Assembly: GCF_004683905.1 (NCBI RefSeq)
Contig: NZ_CP038438.1
Location: 1,674,001 to 1,738,000 of the forward strand
Length of the DNA stretch: 64,000 nucleotides
Direction: 5' to 3'
Source of the DNA: Pseudomonas fluorescens
GTDB taxonomy: Bacteria; Pseudomonadota; Gammaproteobacteria; Pseudomonadales; Pseudomonadaceae
Position 1 is the first letter of the stretch. Each line of letters starts with the position of its first letter. Under the pieces are notes generated by a model, which was not told the DNA's origin, searched no databases, and saw only the letters and a list, made by a program, of their open reading frames with translations. A program made the translations under genes and the position numbers. Below are positions 1 through 8,214 of the stretch, piece by piece.

Positions 1-33
1 CGGCGCTTAGCCGTCGGATCCGAGGTTATCGCA

Positions 34-483
34 TTATTGCGCTTTTTGCGGTTGTTGCGCTTTCCACGCTTTGAACTCGGCCCATTCGGCGCGGCGTTCA
101 GCCTGTTTCTTCTGGATCTCGTCGAATTTCTTCTGTTGATCCGGTTTCAGCAGGTTGCGTACGTCAGCTTCGGCTTTCTTGTGGTTGGCGGCCATCTCGT
201 CTTTCATGGCTTTCTGGTCGGCCGGCGAGAGTTTTTCCAGGTACTTCTCGACTACCTGGCGACGCTCATGCATCTGCTCGCCCATAATCTTGCGGATCTG
301 ATCACGTTGTTCACGGGACAGGTCGAGTTGGCTGTACGGGCCTTTGCCGTGCTCACCGTGCATCTGACCGCCGTGGCGTGGGCCGTCGAGCGGGCCACCC
401 ATCGGGCCACCATCCTGTGGCATGGCCATGGCGACGGTTGGCAGAGCGGCAGCGAACATCAGAGCGATAAGAGTCTTGCGCAT
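34..483 (-). CDS. Spy/CpxP-type periplasmic protein (LTXXQ family-like)
   Basis: 149 residues. Residues 1-20 form a signal peptide (MRKTLIALMF start, hydrophobic core, AMA cleavage site). A Gly/Pro/His/Met-rich linker follows, then a charged helical region. The stretch LDLSREQRDQIRKIM and a second one near LLKPDQQKKFDEIQ resemble the LTxxQ repeats of Spy and CpxP, periplasmic chaperones induced by envelope stress. The Met/His-rich linker could bind metal, which is inference. It lies downstream of an OmpR-type regulator gene on the same strand, but 199 bases separate them and a CpxR-like direct repeat sits in the gap, so it probably has its own promoter. Family call is good; chaperone function is inferred. 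Confidence 0.85.
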   Translation of the reverse strand: MRKTLIALMFAAALPTVAMAMPQDGGPMGGPLDGPRHGGQMHGEHGKGPYSQLDLSREQRDQIRKIMGEQMHERRQVVEKYLEKLSPADQKAMKDEMAANHKKAEADVRNLLKPDQQKKFDEIQKKQAERRAEWAEFKAWKAQQPQKAQ

Positions 484-565
484 GGTGTATCTCCTTGTCT
501 CGTTCCCGGTACGTTCCGGATGAGTTCAGATTACGGAGATCAAGGTCAGCGGCGGTCAGCGCTGC

Positions 566-581
566 GTAAAGCTTGGGTAAA
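566..581. promoter_or_regulatory. CpxR-like direct repeat (GTAAA-N6-GTAAA)
   Basis: GTAAAGCTTGGGTAAA, two GTAAA half-sites 6 bases apart, about 83 bases upstream of the Spy-like start. CpxR boxes in enterobacteria are GTAAA repeats with 4-8 bases between. Binding by the neighbouring regulator is inference. Confidence 0.45.
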
Positions 582-624
582 GACGCTTCGTACCCTGCCT
601 GACAAATATCACTGGCACTGCGCC

Positions 625-654
625 TGTGGCGAGGGAGCAAGCTCCCTCGCCACA
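625..654. repeat. REP-type palindrome
   Basis: Perfect 30-bp palindrome with arms TGTGGCGAGGGAGC and GCTCCCTCGCCACA around AA, just past the 3' end of the response regulator gene. It matches the TGTGGCGAGGG family seen again near 1910, 19871 and 24481. It could also act as a transcript end, though there is no T-run. Confidence 0.7.
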
Positions 655-682
655 TATAGCATTCAGGCAGGTATTTCCCGAT

Positions 683-1360
683 TTACAGGCTGTAGTAGTA
701 ACCGCGGCTGCGCAGGGCGACGATTCGCGGGCGACCGTCGGGGTGGGGGCCGATCTTCTTGCGCAGGTTGCTGACGTGCATGTCGAGGCTGCGGTCGTAC
801 AGGGTCAGTTTGCGGCCGAGGGCCAGTTGCGCCAGTTCCTGTTTGTCCAGCGGCTCGCCGGGCTGCTTGAGCAGGGCTTCGAGCAAACGACTTTCGGAAA
901 CAGTGAGAGTCAGTTCTTTCTCGTCGATGCTGACCACGCCACGCACCGGGCTGAAGCTCAGGTCGCCGAGTTCGAGCTGGGTCGATACTGCGGCCGGGTG
1001 ACTGCGGCGCAGCACGGCGCGCAGGCGCGCGGTGAGTTCACGCGGATCGCAGGGTTTGGCCAGGTAATCGTCGGCGCCCAGCTCCAGACCGAGGATGCGA
1101 TCCAGCGGTTCGCCCCGGGCCGAGAGCATCAGCACTGGCAAATCGGCGTGTTCGCTGCGCAATTGCTTGAGCAGTTCCAGACCGCTGCCGTCGGGCAGCA
1201 TCACGTCCAGCACCACAGCGGCAGGCGCCGATTCGGCCAGCGCTTTGCGCGCGCTCTGGCCATCGTGGCAGGCGCGTACCTGGAAGCCTTCCTGGCTCAG
1301 CCAGCTACTCAGGAGTTCGCACAACTCCTGGTCATCATCAATCAGTAACAGCTCGCTCAT
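683..1360 (-). CDS. OmpR/PhoB-family response regulator
   Basis: 225 residues, normal length for the family. The receiver domain (about 1-115) has the acidic cluster D8-D10, phosphoacceptor D52 in VVLDVMLPDGSG, and Lys in the LAKP motif. A winged-helix DNA-binding domain (about 130-225) carries the typical LYDRSLDMHVSNLRKKIG and RSRGYYY ends. It acts as a phosphorylation-controlled transcription factor. The gene next on the same strand is a Spy/CpxP-type protein with a CpxR-like repeat in front, which suggests a Cpx-like envelope-stress regulator. The partner histidine kinase is not in the window and may lie before position 34. Confidence 0.92.
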   Translation of the reverse strand: MSELLLIDDDQELCELLSSWLSQEGFQVRACHDGQSARKALAESAPAAVVLDVMLPDGSGLELLKQLRSEHADLPVLMLSARGEPLDRILGLELGADDYLAKPCDPRELTARLRAVLRRSHPAAVSTQLELGDLSFSPVRGVVSIDEKELTLTVSESRLLEALLKQPGEPLDKQELAQLALGRKLTLYDRSLDMHVSNLRKKIGPHPDGRPRIVALRSRGYYYSL

Positions 1361-1367
1361 GACTCAC

Positions 1368-1778
1368 TCAATTTAGCCATTGCCGACGTTTTCGGCTTGC
1401 TCCACTGGCAAAGATACCGCACAGCAGCGCCAATAGCGCTACCCCGGCGCCGGTGACGAACCATTGCTGCTGTTCGGTCAACAGACGCGGCAATGGACTG
1501 GCCTGGGCTTCCTTGAGTTGCAGCTTCAGGCGCTGGTTCTCCTGACGCAACCGGGCAAGCTGGGCGCTTTCGCGGGTGTTATCGGCATTTTGCAGTTGTT
1601 TGCTCAGTTCTTCCCGCTGCTGCTCGCTGGCCTTCAGGCGCTGCTGCAGTTCGGTAATCTGACTGCCGGCACTTAACGACAATGGCGTGGAGCTGCCGCT
1701 TTCGGTGGTTTCCTCACCATGGGCGGGCGCCATGATCGACAACGTGACCCACATCAGACACAACGGACCTTTGCGCAT
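1368..1778 (-). CDS. Membrane-anchored coiled-coil protein
   Basis: 136 residues from ATG 1778 (MRKGPLCLMW); an in-frame upstream ATG at 1826 would add 16 residues before the signal sequence and is less likely. There is an N-terminal signal peptide (cleavage near AHG), then a long Gln/Glu/Leu coiled coil (about 35-100), one membrane helix (about 107-125, WFVTGAGVALLALLCGIF) and a basic tail RKRRQWLN. This resembles the C-terminal coiled-coil plus anchor part of YgiM/TIGR04211 proteins but lacks the SH3 domain. It ends only 7 bases before the start of the response regulator gene, so the two may be co-transcribed. Function unknown. Confidence 0.75.
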   Translation of the reverse strand: MRKGPLCLMWVTLSIMAPAHGEETTESGSSTPLSLSAGSQITELQQRLKASEQQREELSKQLQNADNTRESAQLARLRQENQRLKLQLKEAQASPLPRLLTEQQQWFVTGAGVALLALLCGIFASGASRKRRQWLN

Positions 1779-1909
1779 TGCGATTCCTGCTTGCAAATGG
1801 ATATTGGGCAGGTTGTCGGCAGGCAAACGAGAATAATGAGCGATTGAGAGCGGTTAGAACCGGGAAGGTTCAGTGCTTGGAGTGGGTTGAGTGTGGCGAG
1901 AGAGCTGTT

Positions 1910-2053
1910 GTGGTGAGGGGATTCAGCGAAACGTCGCACCGCCCCGATGGGCTGCGAAGCCGACCTGAAATGGGAGCATGCGGTGTGTCAGGCACACCGC
2001 ATTGGATGGCTTTGGGTTGCTGCGCAACCATCGGGGATAAATCCCCTCGCCAC
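1910..2053. repeat. REP doublet (REPIN-like) inverted repeat
   Basis: Outer arms GTGGTGAGGGG (1910-1920) and CCCCTCGCCAC (2043-2053) enclose secondary arms CCCCGATGGGCTGCGAAG and GCTGCGCAACCATCGGGG. It is the same element type as 19871-20002 and 24481-24611. It fills most of the gap between the coiled-coil gene and the YciI-like gene. Confidence 0.7.
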
Positions 2054-2075
2054 AGAGCCCCTCCACATTCCTTGG

Positions 2076-2375
2076 TTACGGCAAAACTTGCTTGAACGGC
2101 TTGACGATCACGTCGGCGTACACGCCGGCGGCGATGTACGGATCGGCGTCGGCCCAGGCCTGGGCGGCGCTCAGGGAGTCGAATTCGGCGACGATCAGGC
2201 TGCCAGTGAAACCCGCAGCGCCCGGATCATTGCTGTCGACCGCCGGGTGCGGGCCGGCCAGTACGATACGGCCTTCGCCCTTGAGCACTTGCAGGCGTTC
2301 GAGGTGGGCCGGGCGCGCGGCGAGGCGGGCTTCGAGCGAGTTGGCGACGTCGGTGGCAATGATTGCGTAAAGCAT
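2076..2375 (-). CDS. YciI family protein
   Basis: 99 residues from ATG 2375 ([13 protein letters not shown]). The longer reading frame from 2414 has no YciI-like sequence and would run past the yciB stop. The fold is suggested by [22 protein letters not shown] followed by [23 protein letters not shown], both typical of the YCII/dimeric alpha-beta barrel family with the conserved His and the GSLxxxE pattern. Biochemical role is not established for most members. It starts 1 base after the yciB stop region on the same strand, so it is very likely translated from the same mRNA as YciB. Confidence 0.9.
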   Translation of the reverse strand: MLYAIIATDVANSLEARLAARPAHLERLQVLKGEGRIVLAGPHPAVDSNDPGAAGFTGSLIVAEFDSLSAAQAWADADPYIAAGVYADVIVKPFKQVLP

Positions 2376-2376
2376 G

Positions 2377-2973
2377 TCAGTCCTCGGTTTTTGGCGTTGT
2401 GGTATCGGCGTCATGCAGATGGCGGGACAGGTAGATGCCCTGACCGACCAGGAACAGCACGGTCATGCCCAGGCTGCCGAACACCTTGAAGTCGACCCAG
2501 ATGCTCTGGAAGGTGAACGCCACGAACAGGTTGGCAGCGCCGCAGAACAGGAAAAAGGCGATCCAGGCGATGTTCAGGCGGGTCCAGACCGGATCCGGCA
2601 GGGTCAGCGCGTGGCCCATGATGCGTTTGATCAGCAGGCGGTCACCGATGAAGTGGCTGCCGATGAAGGCCAGGGCGAACAGCCAGTTGACCACCGGGGC
2701 TTTCCATTTGAGGAAGGTCTCGCTGTGGAAGGCCAGGGTCAGGCTGCCGAACACCAGGCAGGCGATCAGGGTCAGCCATTGGCTCTTCTCCAGCTTGCGC
2801 TGTTTGATGAACAACGCGCCGTAGACCACCAGGGAGCTGATGATCAGCATCGCCGTGGCGCTGTAAATACCGCCTACAGTGACCTCGTGGCCGGCGATAT
2901 CGACAACCCGTGGATCAAGTTTGTAAACGATGAAGAACAGCAGAAGCGGGATGAAATCGATGAATTGTTTCAC
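2377..2973 (-). CDS. yciB: Inner membrane septation protein A family (YciB/IspZ)
   Basis: 198 residues from GTG 2973 ([19 protein letters not shown]), which gives the usual N-terminus; an upstream ATG at 3012 adds 13 non-family residues. Five to six hydrophobic helices span the protein. YciB proteins are inner-membrane proteins linked to cell envelope integrity and septation in enterobacteria and Shigella. It forms a two-gene unit with the YciI-like gene downstream and is transcribed divergently from the PHP protein gene 87 bases away. Confidence 0.92.
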   Translation of the reverse strand: MKQFIDFIPLLLFFIVYKLDPRVVDIAGHEVTVGGIYSATAMLIISSLVVYGALFIKQRKLEKSQWLTLIACLVFGSLTLAFHSETFLKWKAPVVNWLFALAFIGSHFIGDRLLIKRIMGHALTLPDPVWTRLNIAWIAFFLFCGAANLFVAFTFQSIWVDFKVFGSLGMTVLFLVGQGIYLSRHLHDADTTTPKTED

Positions 2974-3060
2974 AGTGAGAGCCAGAAGCTGGATGTGGCG
3001 GCATAATAACAAACATATGGGCGCGCGATAGCGCCAGCTGATTTGAGGTTACAACTCCCC

Positions 3061-3924
3061 GTGAATGTTGATTTGCATTGCCACAGCACGGCTTCCGATG
3101 GCGCCCTGGCGCCGGCGGTTCTGGTTGCGCGTGCGTTCGAAAACGGCGTGCGAGTCCTGGCGTTGACCGATCATGACACCCTCGAAGGCCTCGCCGAAGC
3201 GCGCCGCGCCGCCGAAGAACTGGGCATGCAACTGGTCAATGGCGTCGAACTGTCCTGCACCTGGGGCGGCGCGACCATCCACGTGCTGGGCTACGGTTTC
3301 GACGTCAACGCCGCGCCATTGGTCGAGGCCATCGCCAGACTGCACGATGGCCGCTGGCTGCGGTCCGAAGAAATAAGCCGCAAGCTCGGCCTCAAAGGTA
3401 TGCCCGGTGCCCTCGACGGCGCCCGGCAGATCCAGCAGGAGCTGGGCGACAGCGGCAACGCCCCGGCCCGTCCGCATTTTGCCGACTGGATGGTGCGTGA
3501 AGGTTTTGTAAAGGATCGCGCCGAGGCGTTCCGCAAATGGCTCGGCGCTGGCAAGCTGGGTGACGTCAAGCAACACTGGCCGACGCTGGAAGACACCGTC
3601 GCCACCCTGCGCGCCGCCGGAGCGTGGGTCAGTCTGGCGCATCCATGGCACTACGATTTCACCCGCAGCAAGCGCCGAAAGCTGATTGCCGACTATATTC
3701 AAGCGGGCGGGCATGCAATCGAAGTGGTCAATGGCCATCAGCCCGCGGAACAGGTCGGCAGCCTGGCAATCCTTGCCCGCGAGTTCGGTCTGCTGGTCAG
3801 CGCCGGCAGTGATTTCCATGGCCCTGGAGGCTGGTCCGAGATTGGCCAGTACCGGCCGGTTCCCGAGGACCTTCCACCCCTGTGGTGTCGGTTCAAACAT
3901 GACACAGATATTGCCGCCGTCTGA
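3061..3924 (+). CDS. PHP-domain phosphoesterase (TrpH/YciV, RNase AM type)
   Basis: 287 residues from GTG 3061 (VNVDLHCHSTASDG); a TTG at 3043 would add 6 residues. GAGG at 3045-3048 is a possible ribosome site. PHP metal motifs are present: DLHCHSTASDG at the N-terminus, LTDHDTLEG at about 40-48, HPWHYDF mid-protein and SAGSDFHGP near the C-terminus. E. coli YciV is a 5'-3' exonuclease/3',5'-nucleotide phosphatase (RNase AM), and the family's other member is 3',5'-nucleoside bisphosphate phosphatase. First gene of the run PHP-YciO-scpA-scpB, a conserved pseudomonad neighbourhood. Confidence 0.9.
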   Translation: MNVDLHCHSTASDGALAPAVLVARAFENGVRVLALTDHDTLEGLAEARRAAEELGMQLVNGVELSCTWGGATIHVLGYGFDVNAAPLVEAIARLHDGRWLRSEEISRKLGLKGMPGALDGARQIQQELGDSGNAPARPHFADWMVREGFVKDRAEAFRKWLGAGKLGDVKQHWPTLEDTVATLRAAGAWVSLAHPWHYDFTRSKRRKLIADYIQAGGHAIEVVNGHQPAEQVGSLAILAREFGLLVSAGSDFHGPGGWSEIGQYRPVPEDLPPLWCRFKHDTDIAAV

Positions 3925-3937
3925 ACAGGTAGAAAAC

Positions 3938-4567
3938 GTGAGTCAATTTTTCCAGATCCATCCGGAAAACCCGCAAGCGCGCCTGATCAAACAGGCGGTC
4001 GAGATCATCCGCAAGGGCGGGGTGGTGATTTATCCCACAGACTCTTCCTACGCCATCGGTTGCCAGATCGGCGACAAGACCGCGATCGAGCGCGTGCGCC
4101 GGCTGCGTCAGCTCGACGAAAAGCACAACTTTGCGCTGATCTGCAGCGACCTGTCGCAACTGGGCAACTACGCCAAGATCGACACCGGCACCTTCCGCAT
4201 TCTCAAGGCGCATCTGCCGGGGCCTTACACTTTTATCCTCAACGCCACCCGTGAAGTGCCGCGCCTGTTGCTGCATCCGAAAAAACGCACCATTGGCCTG
4301 CGGGTGCCGAGCCATCCGATTGCCCTGGCGTTGCTGGCCGAACTCGGCGAGCCGCTGATGAGCGTGACCCTGATCATGCCCGGCGATGAAGATCCGCTGA
4401 GCGATCCGTACGAAATGCGTCAATTGCTCGAACACCAGGTGGACCTGATCATCGACGGCGGTTTCGGCGGGATCAAGGCGTCCACCGTGATCGACCTGAC
4501 CGGCGACGACCCGGAAGTGATCCGCGTCGGTTGCGGCGATCCCGCGCCGTTCATGGTCGAGGCCTGA
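3938..4567 (+). CDS. Sua5/YciO/YrdC-type protein (YciO-like)
   Basis: 209 residues from GTG 3938 (VSQFFQIHPENPQ). The upstream in-frame extension overlaps the PHP gene and is not family-like. Motifs include KGGVVIYPTDSSYAIGC, KHNFALICSDLSQL, LPGPYTFIL and RTIGLRVPSHP, the nucleotide/threonylcarbamoyl-AMP binding face of the YrdC fold. YciO proteins are close relatives of the TsaC/Sua5 threonylcarbamoyl-AMP synthases but their own role is less certain. It lies 13 bases after the PHP gene and directly abuts scpA, implying one transcript. Confidence 0.9.
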   Translation: MSQFFQIHPENPQARLIKQAVEIIRKGGVVIYPTDSSYAIGCQIGDKTAIERVRRLRQLDEKHNFALICSDLSQLGNYAKIDTGTFRILKAHLPGPYTFILNATREVPRLLLHPKKRTIGLRVPSHPIALALLAELGEPLMSVTLIMPGDEDPLSDPYEMRQLLEHQVDLIIDGGFGGIKASTVIDLTGDDPEVIRVGCGDPAPFMVEA

Positions 4568-5389
4568 ATGTCCGCAGTGGAAACCGTTGTCGATCCCCAG
4601 GCCGGCGCCCAGCAGGAACTGCCGTTTGCCATGGTCTATGGCCAGGCGGTCACGGAAATGCCGCTGGACCTGTACATCCCGCCGGATGCGCTGGAAGTGT
4701 TTCTCGAAGCCTTCGAAGGCCCGCTCGACTTGCTGCTGTACCTGATCCGCAAACAGAACATCAACATCCTCGACATCCCGGTGGCGGAAATCACCCGCCA
4801 GTACATGGGCTATGTCGAATTGATGCAGTCGGTGCGCCTGGAGCTGGCTGCCGAGTATCTGGTGATGGCGGCGATGCTGGCCGAGATCAAGTCACGGATG
4901 CTCCTGCCGCGCGCCGAAACCGTCGAAGACGAAGAGGACGACCCGCGCGCCGAACTGATCCGTCGCCTGCAGGAATACGAGCGCTTCAAGGCTGCCGCCG
5001 AAGGCATCGACGGCCTGAGCCGGGTCGGTCGCGATGTGGTCGTGCCCAAGCTCGACGCCCCGGAAGCCCGGGCGCGCAAGCTGTTGCCGGATGTCGCGCT
5101 GGAAGAGATTCTGATGTCCATGGCCGAAGTGCTGCGCCGGGGCGACATGTTCGAGAGCCACCAGGTCAGTCGCGAGGCACTGTCGACCCGCGAGCGCATG
5201 AGCGATGTGCTGGAACGGCTCAAGGGCGGCGGTTTTGTACCGTTCGTCGAGCTGTTCACCGCCGAGGAAGGTCGCCTCGGCGTGGTGGTGACCTTTATGG
5301 CGATCCTTGAACTGGTCAAGGAATCCTTGGTCGAGCTGGTGCAGAATGAGCCGTTCGCCGCGATCCACGTGCGAGCCCGAGCCGAATAA
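4568..5389 (+). CDS. scpA: Segregation and condensation protein A
   Basis: 273 residues. It starts at the base after the YciO stop. A roughly 38-residue extension precedes the kleisin core, which begins at about residue 44 with FLEAFEGPLDLLLYLIRKQNINILDIPVAEIT, a diagnostic ScpA N-terminus. The C-terminal winged-helix part covers about 195-270 (VTFMAILELVKESLVELVQ). ScpA is the kleisin that bridges Smc heads, together with ScpB, in chromosome segregation. scpB follows after 11 bases. Confidence 0.95.
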   Translation: MSAVETVVDPQAGAQQELPFAMVYGQAVTEMPLDLYIPPDALEVFLEAFEGPLDLLLYLIRKQNINILDIPVAEITRQYMGYVELMQSVRLELAAEYLVMAAMLAEIKSRMLLPRAETVEDEEDDPRAELIRRLQEYERFKAAAEGIDGLSRVGRDVVVPKLDAPEARARKLLPDVALEEILMSMAEVLRRGDMFESHQVSREALSTRERMSDVLERLKGGGFVPFVELFTAEEGRLGVVVTFMAILELVKESLVELVQNEPFAAIHVRARAE

Positions 5390-5400
5390 CGAGTCGAAAC

Positions 5401-6378
5401 ATGAACCTGACTGAACCCCGCGAGCTGGCGCCCCTGCTTGAAGCCTTTCTGTTGGCCTCGGGAAAACCGCAATCGCTTGAACGCCTTTACGAACTGTTCG
5501 AAGAAGGCGAACGACCGGAACCTGCGGTCTTCAAGAAAGCCCTGAGCCTGCTGGCCAAGTCCTGCGAGGGCCGCGCGTTCGAGCTCAAGGAAGTCGCTTC
5601 CGGCTACCGCCTGCAGATCCGCGAGAAGTTTTCGCCGTGGGTCGGGCGTTTGTGGGAAGAACGCCCGCAGCGCTATTCCCGGGCGCTGCTGGAAACCATG
5701 GCGCTGATCGCCTATCGCCAGCCGATCACCCGGGGCGAGATCGAAGACGTGCGGGGCGTGGCGGTCAATACCAACATCGTCAAGACGCTGATCGAGCGCG
5801 AGTGGATCCGCATCGTCGGTTACCGCGACGTCCCGGGCAAACCGGCGATGTTCGCCACCACCAAGGCGTTTCTCGATCATTTCAACCTGAAAAACCTCGA
5901 AGACTTGCCACCGCTGGCTGAGCTGCGCGAGATGGAAACCGAGCCGGTCCTCGATTTTGACGACGCACCGGTACCGCAGGGCCTGCAGGAACAGGCCGAC
6001 GCCAGCGCCGAATCGGAAGAACCGAAGGAAGAAACCAGTTTCCACACGCTGTTGCTGGAGCTGGACAGCATGGAGGAGGGGATCAAGACCGACTTCGACG
6101 ATCTGTTGCGCGATGCTGCGGATGGTGAAGCGTCGACGACTGAGCCGGAAGTCGAGACCGTCGAGCCGGTGATTGAAGTTGAACTCGAGACCGAGCCAGA
6201 AGCCGAACCGGAAGAGGACATTCTTGGCGTTGCCGAAGCCCGGGAAAAACTCCTGGCCGCCGTCGCCGCCCTCGAACAACCGGTGCCAGCGCCCGAACCC
6301 GAGCTGAGCGAAGAAGAAGCCGAAGCCCGTGCGCTGGCCGAAGCCATCGAGGCCGAACGCCGCGAATTTGAAGACTGA
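5401..6378 (+). CDS. scpB: Segregation and condensation protein B with long acidic tail
   Basis: 325 residues. Residues 1 to about 185 hold the two winged-helix domains (ETMALIAYRQPITRGEIEDVRGV and GRPATxxTT-like GKPAMFATTKAFLDHFNL). The remaining roughly 130 residues are very rich in Glu, Asp and Pro and look disordered; Gram-positive ScpB proteins are about 190-200 residues, so this tail is an addition. It acts with ScpA and Smc in chromosome condensation. It is followed by a REP element that probably ends or trims this transcript section. Confidence 0.94.
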   Translation: MNLTEPRELAPLLEAFLLASGKPQSLERLYELFEEGERPEPAVFKKALSLLAKSCEGRAFELKEVASGYRLQIREKFSPWVGRLWEERPQRYSRALLETMALIAYRQPITRGEIEDVRGVAVNTNIVKTLIEREWIRIVGYRDVPGKPAMFATTKAFLDHFNLKNLEDLPPLAELREMETEPVLDFDDAPVPQGLQEQADASAESEEPKEETSFHTLLLELDSMEEGIKTDFDDLLRDAADGEASTTEPEVETVEPVIEVELETEPEAEPEEDILGVAEAREKLLAAVAALEQPVPAPEPELSEEEAEARALAEAIEAERREFED

Positions 6379-6404
6379 TCCGGTTTTCAAGATCACTGGT
6401 CAAC

Positions 6405-6500
6405 CCCTGTGGGAGCGGGCTTGCTCGCGAATGCGGTGTGTCAGATATGCATGCATTGCCTGATACAGCGCATTCGCGAGCAAGCCCGCTCCCACAGGGG
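6405..6500. repeat. REPIN: paired GTGGGAGCGGGCTTGCTCGCG elements
   Basis: Inverted arms CCCCTGTGGGAGCGGGCTTG (6405-6424) and CAAGCCCGCTCCCACAGGGG (6481-6500), with TGCTCGCGAATGCGG / CGCATTCGCGAGCA continuing the stem and a short central loop. Typical Pseudomonas REP doublet between scpB and the DUF1289 gene. A second copy lies at 22761-22848. Confidence 0.85.
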
Positions 6501-6523
6501 CAAGTGTTGTTCTGGAGTATTCG

Positions 6524-6715
6524 ATGAGTTCCACCAAAGACCCGTGCATCAGCCTCTGCAAGTTCAGCGCCGACATCTGTCTCGGCTGTGGCCGCAGCAA
6601 GCGCGAGATCCGTGTCTGGAAGAAACTCGACAAAGACGACAAGCGTACGGTGCTGGCCGAAGCCGCGCTGCGCCTGATCAAGCTCGGTGGCGCCGGTCGG
6701 CGGAAAAAGAAATAA
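6524..6715 (+). CDS. DUF1289 family small Cys-rich protein
   Basis: 63 residues. CISLCKFSADICLGCGRSKREIRVW carries the four cysteines typical of DUF1289, a probable metal-binding site (inference). The C-terminus is strongly basic (GGAGRRKKK). There is a weak ribosome site (GGAG at about 6514). Function is unknown. It sits between scpB and rluB, as is common in pseudomonads. Confidence 0.88.
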   Translation: MSSTKDPCISLCKFSADICLGCGRSKREIRVWKKLDKDDKRTVLAEAALRLIKLGGAGRRKKK

Positions 6716-6857
6716 CTGGCGATCGATCAGCTAGTCTCTGATGCGCGATGGCGCACATCCGCGTATGATTCGCGACCCTTCGGCGATCCCTTCGCCCGAA
6801 AACCAGATTTCAATGCTTCAGGCGCCGCCTGAACAGACCACACCGGGAGGTGCCCAG

Positions 6858-8072
6858 ATGAGTGACATCAATCAGCAAGACGACCAGGAAATCGGCCCAG
6901 CAGGCGAAAAACTGCAGAAAGTCCTCGCCCGTATCGGCGTTGGCTCGCGCCGTGACGTCGAAGCCTGGATAAGCCAGGGCCGGATCAAGGTCAATGGCAA
7001 AGACGCTACCCTCGGCCTGCGCGTCGACATGCACGACGCCATCACCATCGATGGCAAGGTGATCAAGCGCGAAGAGGCTGCCGAGTCGGTACGCCGCGTG
7101 ATCATGTACAACAAGCCCGATGGCGAAATCTGCACCCGTGACGACCCGGAAGGCCGTCCGACCGTGTTCGACAAGCTGCCGCGTCCGAAAGAAGGCCGCT
7201 GGATCAACATCGGTCGTCTCGACATCAACACCACCGGCCTGCTGATGTTCACCACCGACGGTGAGCTGGCCAACCGTCTGATGCACCCGTCCTACGAGAT
7301 GGACCGTGAGTACGCCGTGCGTGTACGCGGTGAAGTCGACGACGAAATGATCGAGCGCCTGAAAGCGGGCGTGGTGCTGGAAGACGGCCCGGCGCGTTTC
7401 ACCGACATTCAACAGGCACCGGGCGGCGAAGGCTTCAACCACTGGTATCACTGCGTGGTGATGGAAGGCCGTAACCGTGAGGTTCGTCGTCTGTGGGAAT
7501 CTCAAGGGCTGGTGGTTAGCCGTCTGAAGCGCGTGCGTTTCGGTCCGGTGTTCCTCAACTCTGATCTGCCGATGGGCCGCTGGCGCGAAATGAGCCAGTA
7601 CGAAGTCGATGTACTGAGTGCTGAAGTCGGCCTGACGCCAGTAGCGATGCCGCAACTCAACGCCAAGAGCAAGGACAAGCTGGAACGTATGCAGCGCAAA
7701 TCGTCGCGGCCGATGGCCAAGACCGAGCGCGTGCGTACCCTGCGTCCAGCCGCTGGCGCGCCGACCGGTCCGCGTCCGAGCCGTGAGCCGCAGATCGAAG
7801 GCGAGCGTCCGGGGCGCAAGCCGGCTGCACGTCCGGATGGCGAGCGCGCTCCGCGTGGTCGTACCGAGCGTGGCGAAGGTCGTGCGCCGGCCGGTCGCGG
7901 TACGCCGGTAGCGGATCGTCCTGCCGACACCAGCAACAAGCGTCCGGCCAAGCCTGCACCGAAGCGTCCGGGTATCAAGCTGGTCGACGGTGACAAGCCG
8001 TCGGGCAAGCGCCGTGGCGCACCGGCCGGTTCCGGTCAGCGTCCGGGTTTCGGGCGCAAGAAGCCGGAGTGA
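6858..8072 (+). CDS. rluB: 23S rRNA pseudouridine(2605) synthase RluB
   Basis: 404 residues from ATG 6858, chosen because GGGAGG lies 7 bases upstream and the sequence before it (39 codons from 6741) is not family-like. An S4 RNA-binding domain covers about 16-75 (EKLQKVLARIGVGSRRDVEAW). The RsuA/RluB-type catalytic domain has the motif GRLDINTTGLLMF with catalytic D122. After about residue 270 comes a basic Arg/Pro/Gly/Lys tail of about 130 residues, apparently disordered and likely an RNA-binding extension. It isomerises U2605 in helix 93 of 23S rRNA. A strong terminator follows. Confidence 0.95.
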   Translation: MSDINQQDDQEIGPAGEKLQKVLARIGVGSRRDVEAWISQGRIKVNGKDATLGLRVDMHDAITIDGKVIKREEAAESVRRVIMYNKPDGEICTRDDPEGRPTVFDKLPRPKEGRWINIGRLDINTTGLLMFTTDGELANRLMHPSYEMDREYAVRVRGEVDDEMIERLKAGVVLEDGPARFTDIQQAPGGEGFNHWYHCVVMEGRNREVRRLWESQGLVVSRLKRVRFGPVFLNSDLPMGRWREMSQYEVDVLSAEVGLTPVAMPQLNAKSKDKLERMQRKSSRPMAKTERVRTLRPAAGAPTGPRPSREPQIEGERPGRKPAARPDGERAPRGRTERGEGRAPAGRGTPVADRPADTSNKRPAKPAPKRPGIKLVDGDKPSGKRRGAPAGSGQRPGFGRKKPE

Positions 8073-8092
8073 TCGGCTTTAGCGTCTGAATG

Positions 8093-8127
8093 AAAAACGC
8101 CAACCGCAGGGTTGGCGTTTTTTTTCG
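8093..8127 (+). terminator. Rho-independent terminator after rluB
   Basis: AAAAACGCCAACC-GCAG-GGTTGGCG followed by eight Ts, 20 bases after the rluB stop. Confidence 0.93.
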
Positions 8128-8156
8128 TCTGGCGGAAGGTATGTAGCGTCTGAGCG

Positions 8157-8188
8157 GGCCTCTTCGCGGGCTTGCTCGCGAAGAGGCC
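8157..8188. repeat. REP-type palindrome
   Basis: Arms GGCCTCTTCGCG and CGCGAAGAGGCC around GGCTTGCT. The core CGCGGGCTTGCTCGCG matches the REP family of 6405-6500. It lies between the convergent rluB and M29-like genes. Confidence 0.7.
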
Positions 8189-8214
8189 AGTGGCTTCAAT
8201 AAAGAAAAATCAGG

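Noticed and set aside
4810..6396. 528-codon minus-strand frame opposite scpA/scpB
   Set aside because: Antisense shadow of two certain genes in a high-GC genome; no ribosome site or recognisable motif.
6409..6741. 110-codon plus-strand frame across the REP element
   Set aside because: Starts within the repeat and runs out of frame over the DUF1289 gene.
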